Positions 34,153-43,113 of a stretch of DNA of 64,000 bases are shown here, in pieces. This stretch comes from CADEED01 sp041395625 (GTDB lineage Bacteria > Pseudomonadota > Gammaproteobacteria > Steroidobacterales > Steroidobacteraceae): contig JAWLAE010000002.1 of assembly GCA_041395625.1 (NCBI GenBank), positions 372,001-436,000 of the forward strand, in the 5' to 3' direction. Position numbers and translations under genes: made by a program. How positions within the stretch are numbered: position 1 is the first letter of the stretch; each line of letters starts with the position of its first letter. The notes under the pieces were generated by a model. It saw only the letters and a list, made by a program, of their open reading frames with translations. It was not told where the DNA came from and ran no database searches.

Positions 34153-35178
34153 TCAGGCTCGCAGTGCCGGAATGACGCGCTCGCCAATGATCTGCAGGGA
34201 TTCCATCGGATCGTCGTGCAACCGCAGCGCAACCTCCGTGAGACCCGCTCGCCCGAACATTCGAAAACGCTCGATCTCGCGATCGATGTCCTCGAGTCCA
34301 CCGGTCGATGTAAAATACTCACACAATCGATTGGGAATGCTTTCCGGCATGCCTTGGATGTTGCCCGAGCGATCGAACCACGCCGCAACGCACTTGTCGT
34401 AGTTGTCACGCACCAGCCGCACTTCATCCGGATTGAGCACTTGGGCGAGCAGCTCCGCCTCGAGCTTGCGCGCGCGCCATGCCAGCTCGCGGCGTGACTC
34501 GCGATAGCCCTCCTTGCGATCGCGCTTGAGGTGCCAGGCCCAGAACGTATTGGTCCTGAGTGGTGCCATCCCGGCAGCACGCTTCTGGGCGCCCTCGTTG
34601 ACCTCGGCCATGGCCTCGGCCATCACTTCCGGCGGCGTGCAACCGATGTAGACCCCATCGGACACCCGCGCCTCCATCCGCATCATCATGCCGCGATAGG
34701 CCGTGCCGTAAACCAGTGGCGGCGTACTCTTGATCCACTGGTAGGCGCAGGGATAGTTCACCTGAAAATCCTCGCCTTTGTAGCCCTTGGCGAGCTCACC
34801 ACGACCGGCACCCCGCACGATCTCGATGGCCTCGCGCACGGCGCGCACGATCTTGGGTGGGCGCGGCAGGTTCATCGCATCGATGTTGCCCTCGCCCGCG
34901 CCCATCGCGATCACGGCGCGCCCCGCGCTCATTTCGTTGAGCGACAGCAAGCTGTTGGCGATCTTGAGCGGATGCATTTCGAACGGACTGACCGCCAGTG
35001 GCCCGACGAGCAATCGCTGCGTCGCCTGCAGCAGGGGCACCAGCGAGAGAAAGCAGTCCCAATGCGCGAAGAAGTTGGAACTCCAGACTGCGCGCGCGCC
35101 ATACCGCTCAGCCACTACGCCCAGTTCCGCCACCTGCCGCGGCGCGAGGTCCGGCTCGAGAATGATGTCGATTTCCAT
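34153..35178 (-). CDS. LLM-class F420-dependent oxidoreductase
   Basis: 341 residues, luciferase-like TIM barrel. Segments: VVAERYGARAVWSSNFFAHW, RLLVGPLAVSPFEMHPLKIA, SLNEMSAGRAVIAMGAGEGN, the flavin/phosphate region RVSDGVYIGCTPPEVMAEAM, and GLTEVALRLHDDPMESLQII. Members use F420 (sometimes FMN) as hydride carrier. Being first in an F420 operon with fno directly after it strongly suggests F420. The substrate is unknown; the barrel carries an extra helical region (about 215-270, rich in charged residues) that may shape the pocket. Confidence 0.88.
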   Translation of the reverse strand: MEIDIILEPDLAPRQVAELGVVAERYGARAVWSSNFFAHWDCFLSLVPLLQATQRLLVGPLAVSPFEMHPLKIANSLLSLNEMSAGRAVIAMGAGEGNIDAMNLPRPPKIVRAVREAIEIVRGAGRGELAKGYKGEDFQVNYPCAYQWIKSTPPLVYGTAYRGMMMRMEARVSDGVYIGCTPPEVMAEAMAEVNEGAQKRAAGMAPLRTNTFWAWHLKRDRKEGYRESRRELAWRARKLEAELLAQVLNPDEVRLVRDNYDKCVAAWFDRSGNIQGMPESIPNRLCEYFTSTGGLEDIDREIERFRMFGRAGLTEVALRLHDDPMESLQIIGERVIPALRA

Positions 35179-35186
35179 AAGTCCCA

Positions 35187-35200
35187 GGCGGCTGTCCGCC
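35187..35200. promoter_or_regulatory. Short hairpin just upstream of the F420 operon start
   Basis: GGCGG-ctgt-CCGCC folds into a five-pair stem whose near end is eight bases from the ATG at 35178, next to or over the ribosome-binding region. It could limit translation initiation. No clear promoter was found in the 136 bases between galU and this operon; TACACT (minus, 35223-35228) is a weak -10 candidate. Confidence 0.35.
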
Positions 35201-35314
35201 GCGTCGAATGCGTGAGACCGCTAGTGTATCGACAAAGCCGCAGCAGCGCGGTCGCAGCGCGCCGATGACCACCAGCTGCAACCGGCAGCCGGATCGGGGA
35301 CGATATCGGCGGCT

Positions 35315-36193
35315 TTACGGCGCTCTCTTCCCCAGTGCGCGCAGGTATTGCCGAAACGGTTTGGCCAGCTCGGGATGCGCCAACGCGAACTCTACCGTGG
35401 CCTGTAGATAGCCGAGCTTGCTGCCGCAATCGAAGCGCTTGCCTTCGAACTTGTAGGCGTACACCGACTCATCATTCATCAAGCGAGCTATGCCGTCTGT
35501 CAGCTGAATCTCGCCGCCGGCACCCTCACCGATGCGCTCCAGGTGATGAAAAATCCTGGGTGTTAGTAAGTACCGCCCGACGACCCCGAGGCGCGACGGT
35601 GCCTGGGCAGGTTTTGGCTTCTCCACGATTTTCTCGATACGAAACAGATCGCCAGCGGCCGCAGCCGTTTTGACGATGCCATACTTGTCCGAATCGGATT
35701 TCGGCACTGTCTGCACACCAATGATGCTGTAGCCGAGGTACCGCTGCGCCATCTGCTCGAGACAGGGCACCTCGGCTTCGATCAAGTCGTCGGCGAGATG
35801 TACGAAGAACGGTTCCTGACCCACCGCTGGCTTGGCGCACAATACCGCGTGGCCCAGTCCGAGCGGCGCCGACTGCCGGATGTAGATGCACGTGGCATAC
35901 GATGGCAGGACGCTTCGCAGGCTCTGCGCGAGCCGCGACTTGCCTTGCTTCAGCAGGAGCTTCTCGAGTTCGGCGTCGGAATCGAAGTGGTCTTCGATCG
36001 CGCGCTTGGACGCGCCCGTGATGAATACCAGGCGTCGCGCGCCGGCCGCCAAGGCTTCTTCCACCGCATACTGTATGAGTGGTTTGTCGACGATCGGCAG
36101 CATTTCCTTGGGGCTGGCCTTGGTCGCAGGCAGGAATCGTGTGCCGCGCCCTGCGACTGGGAAAACCGCTGTTTCGATACCATGCCGTTGCAT
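35315..36193 (-). CDS. galU: UTP-glucose-1-phosphate uridylyltransferase
   Basis: 292 residues, normal GalU length. Makes UDP-glucose for envelope polysaccharides and trehalose. The signature nucleotide-binding loop is AGRGTRFLPATKASPKEMLP with VDKPLIQYAVEEALAAG; other marks are FVHLADDLIEAEVPC, YGIVKTAAAAG, EKPKPAQAPSRLGVVGRYLL and the C-terminal FDCGSKLGYLQATVEFAL. It lies directly upstream of the F420 operon on the same strand, with a 136-base gap, and is probably independent of it. Confidence 0.97.
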   Translation of the reverse strand: MQRHGIETAVFPVAGRGTRFLPATKASPKEMLPIVDKPLIQYAVEEALAAGARRLVFITGASKRAIEDHFDSDAELEKLLLKQGKSRLAQSLRSVLPSYATCIYIRQSAPLGLGHAVLCAKPAVGQEPFFVHLADDLIEAEVPCLEQMAQRYLGYSIIGVQTVPKSDSDKYGIVKTAAAAGDLFRIEKIVEKPKPAQAPSRLGVVGRYLLTPRIFHHLERIGEGAGGEIQLTDGIARLMNDESVYAYKFEGKRFDCGSKLGYLQATVEFALAHPELAKPFRQYLRALGKRAP

Positions 36194-36356
36194 TTCGTCG
36201 TCCGTGTGCTGCGGAACGCGAACGATAACACGGAACTGCTAACCCCTTAGGGGCAGGCCAAGTGCAGGAGTGACACAGGTCCGCTTTGGCGGGAATGGCG
36301 CGCCAACGCTTGCGCGGTTGGCGCCCTTTCCGGCGACCAAGTCTGCCGCGTCCCGG

Positions 36357-36713
36357 TCAACGCGGGGGCTTGCCCGAGTTCGACGTTGGTTTCGGGACGA
36401 CGGCACCCTTGGCAGGCGGCGATGTTGGCCGCCCAGCGTCGACGCGGATATTCGCGCGGTTGCGCTCGATCAACTTCGGCCCGATACCCTTCACCAGTGC
36501 CAGCTCGTCTACGGACTTGAATGGCCCGTGCTGCTGGCGGAACGCGACGATCGCCTTGGCCTTTTCCGCACCGACGCCCACCAACGCCTGGTCGAGCGCC
36601 GCTGCATCAGCCTGGTTGATGTTGATCGCCTGGGCCCGCAGCGGCTCCACTGCACCACACAACGACATGAAAATCAGGGAGCAGGACAATATCGAACGAC
36701 GAACAGCATTCAC
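36357..36713 (-). CDS. ComEA-like helix-hairpin-helix exported protein
   Basis: About 118 residues if the GTG at 36713 is used, because GGAGG lies five bases before it; the ATG at 36725 is the alternative. A signal peptide (RRSILSCSLIFMSLCGAV, then PLRAQA) is followed by two helix-hairpin-helix motifs (ININQADAAALDQALVGVG, KSVDELALVKGIGPKLIERN) and a disordered proline/lysine tail. ComEA-like proteins bind DNA in the periplasm and pull it in during natural transformation. In this small form it may be the sole DNA receptor. No other competence genes are nearby. Confidence 0.88.
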   Translation of the reverse strand: MNAVRRSILSCSLIFMSLCGAVEPLRAQAININQADAAALDQALVGVGAEKAKAIVAFRQQHGPFKSVDELALVKGIGPKLIERNRANIRVDAGRPTSPPAKGAVVPKPTSNSGKPPR

Positions 36714-36797
36714 GACAGCCTCCATGGAACAACTAACCATTGAAGCAGGCAGCTTAGGCGGCATTGGGCATTCGTGCAGCCGATGAAACCCAGGTGT

Positions 36798-37772
36798 TTA
36801 GCCAGAAACTCGCTGTTCGGATACGCCCGCGATCGCCAGCGTGTCCCAGTTGCGACAACTGGGACAGCGCCATTGCCAAGCCACACTTTCCAGTCCGCAG
36901 CTGCCGCATCGAAATCGGCCAGCTACAGTGTCTGCTGCGCGTCGCAACGCGTGTGGCCCAGAAACGGCGGCCAGGAATTCGCGGCGCTGCTGCGCGTCCG
37001 CACCCGCCAGCGCCTCGTCCATGAAAACGGCCTGCAGCATGGGTCTGGCCAGAAAGACCTGCCGCCACGCCATGCGCGCCTCGTCTGGCGTACCGGTGCG
37101 GCGAGCAACGCGTGCCGCGAGCAGGCTGGCACGGGCCGAGTCGGGGTCGTGCGAACGGGCCTCGGCCAACAACGTGCGAACTCGGTCGAGCTCACCCTGC
37201 AACAGCGCTTGTTCCGCCAGTTCGCACAAATAGTGAGCAGCGGTGCCGGCGCGAGCCGCGCGCATCTCGCCCGGCATCTCGTGCCAGATACGCAATGCGC
37301 CGGAGAAGTCGCGCTGTTGCTCGTAGACCCAGGCGAGCCGATCGAGCGCGCGCTCGCGATGGGCTTTGGACGCCGCGCACTCCTCCAAATACCGCTCGGC
37401 GCGATCGAGCAAGCCTGCCGCGAGATAGTCGAGCGCCAATTCGAAGGTAGCCTGCTCCCGCACCGCCGCCACCGACGACTCGCGCAAGCGCTCGTGCACT
37501 GCGCTGGCACGTGCCACTTCCCCGCGCCGTCGGAACAAACTGCCCAACGCAAACTGGATGTCGGCCTGCTCGGAACGGGTTGCCGCCAGTCGTTCTATTA
37601 CTTCGGTGGCCAGGTCGAAACGCTCGTTCACCAAATGATCGAGCGCCGACAGATAGTCGCGCGGCAAACGCACGCGGCGCACCGGAACGGAGCGCCGCCC
37701 AAGGAACCAGGCGGTGGTGCCTACAGCGACGAAGGCTAACAACAACAGCAGCAGGGGCGGCAATTCGGTCAC
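36798..37772 (-). CDS. lapB: LapB (YciM) lipopolysaccharide assembly regulator
   Basis: 324 residues. One N-terminal membrane anchor (PPLLLLLLAFVAVGTTAWFL), then about eight TPR-type helices (DYLSALDHLVNERFDLATEV, FALGSLFRRRGEVARASAVH), ending in a rubredoxin-like metal knuckle (FRCGSCGLESVAWQWRCPSC). LapB works with FtsH to control LpxC levels and so the rate of LPS synthesis. Position after ihfB and rpsA is the usual gammaproteobacterial arrangement. Confidence 0.95.
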   Translation of the reverse strand: MTELPPLLLLLLAFVAVGTTAWFLGRRSVPVRRVRLPRDYLSALDHLVNERFDLATEVIERLAATRSEQADIQFALGSLFRRRGEVARASAVHERLRESSVAAVREQATFELALDYLAAGLLDRAERYLEECAASKAHRERALDRLAWVYEQQRDFSGALRIWHEMPGEMRAARAGTAAHYLCELAEQALLQGELDRVRTLLAEARSHDPDSARASLLAARVARRTGTPDEARMAWRQVFLARPMLQAVFMDEALAGADAQQRREFLAAVSGPHALRRAADTVAGRFRCGSCGLESVAWQWRCPSCRNWDTLAIAGVSEQRVSG

Positions 37773-37815
37773 GTGCGCACCGCCCCGGTCGCCATCTCGT
37801 CAGTTGCGCCGTCGT

Positions 37816-38118
37816 TCAGTCACGAATGGGCAGATCCGCGCCATCGTTGACTCGCTCGCGCAGATCCTTGCCCGGCTTGAAATGCGGCACGTACTTGCCA
37901 GACAGGGCAACTGCTTCGCCGGTCTTGGGGTTGCGGCCTTGCCGCGGCGGACGAAAATGCAACGAGAAACTGCCGAAACCGCGGATCTCGATGCGATCGC
38001 CTACTGACAGCGTGTCGCTCATGATCTCCAGGATCTGCTTGAGCGCCAACTCGACATCCTTGGCGGGCAGATGCTTCTGCTTCGCCGTGATGATTTCGAT
38101 CAGTTCGGACTTCGTCAT
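37816..38118 (-). CDS. ihfB: Integration host factor subunit beta
   Basis: 100 residues from MTKSELIEII, the start used in the family; an in-frame ATG at 38142 would add eight residues. HU/IHF fold with the DNA-bending arm RPPRQGRNPKTGEAVALSG, including the intercalating proline region NPKTG. IHF-beta pairs with IHF-alpha to bend DNA at specific sites. It lies directly downstream of rpsA, as in most gammaproteobacteria. Confidence 0.97.
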   Translation of the reverse strand: MTKSELIEIITAKQKHLPAKDVELALKQILEIMSDTLSVGDRIEIRGFGSFSLHFRPPRQGRNPKTGEAVALSGKYVPHFKPGKDLRERVNDGADLPIRD

Positions 38119-38180
38119 GCCGACCTTGCGCCCACCAAACATAGCGCCTGGGCGGCCTCAAGCCGCCCAGGCTGCTGTTG

Positions 38181-39854
38181 CTACGATCGATCGCCGATCT
38201 GCTCTTTGAGTAGATCGCCCAGGCTGGTGCCCGAGGACGGCTGCTCCGACCGGTAGTTAGACACCGCTTCCTGTTCTTCGTACATCTCCTTGGCCTTGAC
38301 GGACAAGGTGATCGTGCGGGTCTTGCGATCGACGCCGGTGAATCGCGCGTCGATTTCCTCGCCTACCTTGAGCACGGTTCGAGCGTCTTCGACCCGGTCA
38401 CGCGCCAGCTCGGATGCCCGCAGTTGGCCCTCGATACCGTTGCCCAGATCGATGACGGCGCCGCGCGCGTCCACTTCCTTGACCACACCCTTGACGATGG
38501 TTCCCTTGGGATTCTCGGCGATGTAGTTGGAGAACGGGTCCTGCGCGAGCTGCTTCACGCCCAGCGAAATGCGCTCACGCTCAGGATCGATAGACAACAC
38601 GGTGGCGTCGAGCTGCTGGCCTTTCTGGTAATTACGCACCGCTTCCTCGCCCGGCGCATCCCAGGAGAGATCCGAGAGATGCACGAGGCCGTCGATATTG
38701 CCCGGCAAACCTATAAAGACACCGAAATCGGTGATCGACTTGATCTGGCCCGAGACGCGATCGCCACGGTTGTAGTTCTCGGCGAACTCTTTCCAGGGAT
38801 TCTGCTGGCACTGCTTGAGACCGAGCGAAATACGCCGACGCTCTTCGTCGACGTCGAGGACCATGACTTCGACTTCCTGACCGGAATGCACGACCTTCGA
38901 CGGATTGACGTTCTTGTTGGTCCAATCCATTTCCGAGACGTGCACCAAACCTTCGACGCCGTCTTCGATTTCGACGAACGCGCCATAGTCAGCGATGTTG
39001 GTGACCTTGCCGAAGACACGGGTGTTGGGCGGATAGCGCCGGGCGATGTTCTCCCATGGATCCGCTCCCAGCTGCTTGAGGCCGAGGCTGACGCGCGAAC
39101 GCTCGCGGTCGAACTTGAGGATGCGTACCTCGACTTCGTCGCCGACTTTGACGACTTCCGACGGGTGCTTGACGCGCTTCCATGCCATGTCCGTGATATG
39201 CAGCAGGCCGTCTATGCCGCCTAAGTCGACGAAGGCACCGTAATCGGTGAGATTCTTGACCGCACCCTTGACGACCGCACCTTCCTGCAGGTTGTCCATC
39301 AATGCCGACCGTTCGGCCGAGAATTCCTGCTCCACGACGGCGCGCCGTGAGACCACGACGTTGTTGCGCTTCTGGTCGAGCTTGATGACCTTGAACTCGA
39401 GCGGCTTGCCCTCGAGATACGCGGTATCGCGGACCGGGCGCACGTCGACCAACGAGCCCGGCAGGAACGCGCGGACATTGTCGATTTCGACCGTAAAACC
39501 ACCCTTGACGCGACCGGTAATCACACCGCCCACGATTTCGGAATTATTGAACGCCTCTTCGAGACGCGTCCACGTGCGTGCGCGCTTGGCTTTCTCGCGT
39601 GACAGGCGGGTCTCGCCCGTACCGTCCTCAACCGAATCGAGCGCGACCTCTACGCTATCACCCGCGACGACCTCGACTTCACCGAGCTCGTTCTTGAACT
39701 GTTCGATCGGGATGACGGCTTCGGATTTCAGGCCTACGTTGACGACGACCATATCGGAGCCGACGTCGACGACCAACCCGGTGAGGATCATGCCGGGGCG
39801 AATCCGCTGATTGGCGAGACTCTGTTCGAATAACTGCGCGAAACTTTCTGTCAT
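38181..39854 (-). CDS. rpsA: 30S ribosomal protein S1
   Basis: 557 residues from the ATG at 39854 (MTESFAQLFEQSL), equal to the E. coli length. Six S1/OB-fold repeats follow one another, each with the V.GVV..I.DYGAFV.L..GIEGLVH pattern (for example VKGAVKNLTDYGAFVDLGGI). The first two bind the ribosome, the others bind mRNA. S1 is needed to start translation on structured or SD-poor messages. It is followed by ihfB and preceded by cmk with a 111-base gap that should hold its own promoter. Confidence 0.98.
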   Translation of the reverse strand: MTESFAQLFEQSLANQRIRPGMILTGLVVDVGSDMVVVNVGLKSEAVIPIEQFKNELGEVEVVAGDSVEVALDSVEDGTGETRLSREKAKRARTWTRLEEAFNNSEIVGGVITGRVKGGFTVEIDNVRAFLPGSLVDVRPVRDTAYLEGKPLEFKVIKLDQKRNNVVVSRRAVVEQEFSAERSALMDNLQEGAVVKGAVKNLTDYGAFVDLGGIDGLLHITDMAWKRVKHPSEVVKVGDEVEVRILKFDRERSRVSLGLKQLGADPWENIARRYPPNTRVFGKVTNIADYGAFVEIEDGVEGLVHVSEMDWTNKNVNPSKVVHSGQEVEVMVLDVDEERRRISLGLKQCQQNPWKEFAENYNRGDRVSGQIKSITDFGVFIGLPGNIDGLVHLSDLSWDAPGEEAVRNYQKGQQLDATVLSIDPERERISLGVKQLAQDPFSNYIAENPKGTIVKGVVKEVDARGAVIDLGNGIEGQLRASELARDRVEDARTVLKVGEEIDARFTGVDRKTRTITLSVKAKEMYEEQEAVSNYRSEQPSSGTSLGDLLKEQIGDRS

Positions 39855-39965
39855 GTGTGTATCTTGAATTCTCTGGCACGGCCGGAAGCCGTGTCTCAAG
39901 CTCGCAGCGCCCGTCCTGACGCGTCGAGGTAGCTAACTAATGCCACCGCATCCATGCGGGGCGCC

Positions 39966-40661
39966 CTATACTTTCCAAAGACCGCGCTCACGACCCAATG
40001 CCAGGACGCGCGCCACTACCTGCTGGATGGCGAGGCCAGTGGAATCGAGCAGCACGGCATCTGACGCGGGCTTGAGGGGCGCGACTGCCCGGGACGAATC
40101 CCGCTGGTCTCGCTCGGCGATCTCGCGCGAAAGATCGGCAAGATTAGCAGTAGAACCCTTTGAGATCAACTGCTTATGGCGCCGCGCGGCCCTTTCTTCG
40201 GCGCTCGCGGTCAGAAAGACCTTGAGCTCGGCCGCTGGAAAGATCACGGTTCCCATGTCCCGTCCGTCGGCCACTAGCCCGGGAGGTTCTGCAAATGCCC
40301 GCTGGCGCGCCACCAGTGCATCGCGCACGGCCGGCCACACGGCGACGCGGGAAGCCCCCTGCCCGGTCGTTTCGGCGCGCACGGCGCCCGTCACGTCCTC
40401 GCCTTCGAGCAGGACCCGTTCTTCGCCGGTGTCATCTGCCTGAAACTCAACCTGCATCCGGCGGGCGATGCTGACGTGCCCGTCGACATCGTCCGGATCC
40501 AGGTGGGCCAATTGGCCGGCCAGCGCCACTAGTCGGTAGAGCGCCCCGCTGTCGAGCAGTTTCCAGCCCAGCGCCCGGGCGACGGACCTCGAAATCGTGC
40601 CCTTGCCGGAACTCGTGGGTCCGTCGATCGTGATAACCGGTACGGCCGAGGCGGCGATCAC
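39966..40661 (-). CDS. cmk: Cytidylate kinase
   Basis: 231 residues. Phosphorylates CMP/dCMP with ATP. P-loop PVITIDGPTSSGKGTISRSV, base-recognition region LLDSGALYRLVALAGQL, LVADGRDMGTVIFPAAELKV and lid FLTASAEERAARRHKQL. It overlaps aroA by four bases and is the last gene of the gyrA-proximal amino-acid block before rpsA. Confidence 0.97.
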   Translation of the reverse strand: MIAASAVPVITIDGPTSSGKGTISRSVARALGWKLLDSGALYRLVALAGQLAHLDPDDVDGHVSIARRMQVEFQADDTGEERVLLEGEDVTGAVRAETTGQGASRVAVWPAVRDALVARQRAFAEPPGLVADGRDMGTVIFPAAELKVFLTASAEERAARRHKQLISKGSTANLADLSREIAERDQRDSSRAVAPLKPASDAVLLDSTGLAIQQVVARVLALGRERGLWKV

Positions 40662-41977
40662 GCGACCTCCGGTTTCACCGTGAGCTTGAGCCCTACCGAT
40701 TGGGCCAGCCGCTCGAAGCCGGGGAACGAAGTGGCGACATTAGCCGTATCGCGAATCTCGAGTGGTTCGTCGGCCAGTAAACTCGCGATTGCAAAAGCCA
40801 TCGCGATGCGATGGTCGCCATGACTGTCGATGCTGCCGCCTCGCAGTCGTTTGCCGCCTGCGATCCGGATGCCATCGGGCAGCAGCGCGTGCGCAACCCC
40901 CAGCGTCGTGAGCCCGGCACTCATCACAGCCAGCCGATCGCTCTCCTTGACACGCAGCTCTGCAGCGCCGCGCAACGTCGTCGTGCCTTCGGCGCAGGCA
41001 GCGGCGATGAAGAATACCGGAAACTCGTCGATCGCCAGCGGCACGATCTCCGGCGGTACGTCGATGCCTCGCAGCCGACTGGCGTGAACTGTCAGATCGG
41101 CTGTGGGCTCGGACCCCGCCGCGGCGCGCGGCGTGACAGTCAGCTGCGCGCCCATGGCCTGCAACAGTGCAACGATGCCGGTCCGCGTGGCGTTCATGCC
41201 GACGTTACGGATCGTCAAGCCGCGCGGCGCAGCCAGTGCGCCCGCCACGAGAAAGAACGCCGCCGATGAGATGTCGCCCGGCACGCTGAGCTGCGCGCCG
41301 CGCAACTGCTGCGATCCGGCCATCGTGATGCGCGGACCATCCTGCTCGACCTGCGCGCCCAGCGCGCGCAGCATGCGCTCGGTGTGATCGCGCGTAGGTG
41401 CAGGTTCGGTGATGCGCGTCGTGCCAGTCGCGTACAGTCCGGCTAACAACACAGCCGACTTCACCTGCGCGCTAGCCACCGGCAGCGCATAGTCGATGGC
41501 CCGCAAGTCGGCGCCGCCGTGCATGACAACCGGCGGCTTGCCCGCGTGCGTATCGATGCGCGCACCCATCGACCGCAACGGCACGGCGACCCGTTCCATG
41601 GGACGGCGCATCAAGGAACGATCGCCTATCAGGGTGCTGTCGAAGCGCTGCCCTGCCAACAGCCCCATGAATAGACGCATTGCCGTACCGGCATTGCCCA
41701 TGTCGAGCTCGTGCGGCGGCGGCTGGAGCCCGTCCGGGCCGACGCCGTGCACCATGATCTCCGTCGCTTCCGGACGGTCGATCACGACCCCCAGCAGCTG
41801 CAGCGCGCTCAATGTGGCCAGGCAGTCTTCGCTGGCGAGGAACCCGGTGGCCGTCGTCACGCCCTTGGCGATACTGCCTAACAACAATGCACGATGCGAG
41901 ATGGACTTGTCGCCTGGCACGACAATGTCGCCACCGACCTCGACCGCGGGCGTCAGCGAGTAGTTGGAATTGCTCAC
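40658..41977 (-). CDS. aroA: 3-phosphoshikimate 1-carboxyvinyltransferase (EPSP synthase)
   Basis: 439 residues. Joins PEP to shikimate-3-phosphate in the chorismate pathway. The marks are GDIVVPGDKSISHRALLLGS (Lys and Ser that contact substrate), LDMGNAGTAMRLFMGLLAG, GDRSLMRRPMERV and RVKESDRLAVMSAGL. The LxGNAGTAMR segment with alanine at the critical glycine-adjacent site looks class-I-like. Four-base overlaps with both hisC and cmk indicate coupled translation. Confidence 0.97.
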   Translation of the reverse strand: MSNSNYSLTPAVEVGGDIVVPGDKSISHRALLLGSIAKGVTTATGFLASEDCLATLSALQLLGVVIDRPEATEIMVHGVGPDGLQPPPHELDMGNAGTAMRLFMGLLAGQRFDSTLIGDRSLMRRPMERVAVPLRSMGARIDTHAGKPPVVMHGGADLRAIDYALPVASAQVKSAVLLAGLYATGTTRITEPAPTRDHTERMLRALGAQVEQDGPRITMAGSQQLRGAQLSVPGDISSAAFFLVAGALAAPRGLTIRNVGMNATRTGIVALLQAMGAQLTVTPRAAAGSEPTADLTVHASRLRGIDVPPEIVPLAIDEFPVFFIAAACAEGTTTLRGAAELRVKESDRLAVMSAGLTTLGVAHALLPDGIRIAGGKRLRGGSIDSHGDHRIAMAFAIASLLADEPLEIRDTANVATSFPGFERLAQSVGLKLTVKPEVA

Positions 41978-43113
41978 GCTATCGCGGCCTCGAGCGCCGC
42001 AGGTAGTGCCGCCAGCAAACGCTCGTTCTCCTCGACCCTGCCCATCGTCAGTCGCAGATGCTCCGCCAAACCGTAATTGCCGACCGGCCGCACTATGATA
42101 CCTGTGTGCAGCAACCGCCGATAAACCTCGGCCGCCGCCGGGCCGATTCGCACCAGCAGGAAATTACCGGCCGACGGCACAACCTCCAGTCCGCGCTGGC
42201 GCAACACCTCCGCCACACGCGCTCTTTCGGAGACCGCGACCGCCACCGCACGTTCCACGTGTGCCGGATCATCGAGCGCGGCTGCCGCGGCCGCCAACGC
42301 TACGGACGACACGTTGAAAGGCTGCCGGATACGATTGAGAATATCAGCGACTTCGGGATGACTCACCGCATAGCCGATTCTCAGCCCGGCCAGGCCGTAA
42401 GCTTTGGCGAAGGTGCGCACGACGACCAGGTTGGAGCAGGCTGCCAGCCATTCGATGCCGTTCTGCAACGGCACCGAACGTGCGTATTCGAAGTAGGCCT
42501 CGTCGAGCACGACCAGCGCAGTACTGGGCACCGACCGCACGAACGCCAGCAACTCCGGCGGCTCGATGTACGTGCCGGTCGGGTTATTAGGATTGGCGAT
42601 GAACACCAGGCGGGTCAGCGGACCGATTGCGGCGCGCATCGCAACGAGATCGTGACCATAAGCCATTTGCTGACCGACCGGCAGCGCCGCCACCTGCCGG
42701 CACGTGGCACCGGTCGCCTGCACCGCGATTGGATAGACGGCGAATGCATACTGCGAGTACACCGCCTCGAGCCCAGGCGCCAGGAAGGCTTCCGCCAGCA
42801 AGACCAGCGCATCGTTCGAACCGTTACCTAGAGTGATCTGGTCGATACCGACGCCGTGCAAGTTCGCCAGCTTCTGTTTGAGCACATGACCGCTGCCGTC
42901 CGGATAGCTGCCCACAGTATCGAGCGCTTCACGCGCAGCCTCGACTGCTCTCGGACTGGCACCGAAAGGATTCTCGTTGGAGGCCAGCTTGACGATGTTG
43001 TGGATTCCGAGTTCCCGTTCCAGCTCATCGATCGGCTTGCCTGGCTGGTACGGCGCCAATGCCTGCACCGCGGGTGTGGCGAGCGCGCGTAAACCCGGGC
43101 TCGAACGTGCCAT
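41974..43113 (-). CDS. hisC: Histidinol-phosphate/aromatic aminotransferase
   Basis: 379 residues from the ATG at 43113, which shares one base with the pheA stop; the longer frame lies inside pheA and is unlikely. PLP enzyme of fold type I: KLASNENPFGASPRAVEA, LGNGSNDALVLLAEAFL, NPNNPTGTYI, the PLP lysine in RTFAKAYGLAGLRIGYAV. Next to pheA and aroA it may serve phenylalanine/tyrosine as well as histidine synthesis. Confidence 0.95.
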   Translation of the reverse strand: MARSSPGLRALATPAVQALAPYQPGKPIDELERELGIHNIVKLASNENPFGASPRAVEAAREALDTVGSYPDGSGHVLKQKLANLHGVGIDQITLGNGSNDALVLLAEAFLAPGLEAVYSQYAFAVYPIAVQATGATCRQVAALPVGQQMAYGHDLVAMRAAIGPLTRLVFIANPNNPTGTYIEPPELLAFVRSVPSTALVVLDEAYFEYARSVPLQNGIEWLAACSNLVVVRTFAKAYGLAGLRIGYAVSHPEVADILNRIRQPFNVSSVALAAAAAALDDPAHVERAVAVAVSERARVAEVLRQRGLEVVPSAGNFLLVRIGPAAAEVYRRLLHTGIIVRPVGNYGLAEHLRLTMGRVEENERLLAALPAALEAAIA

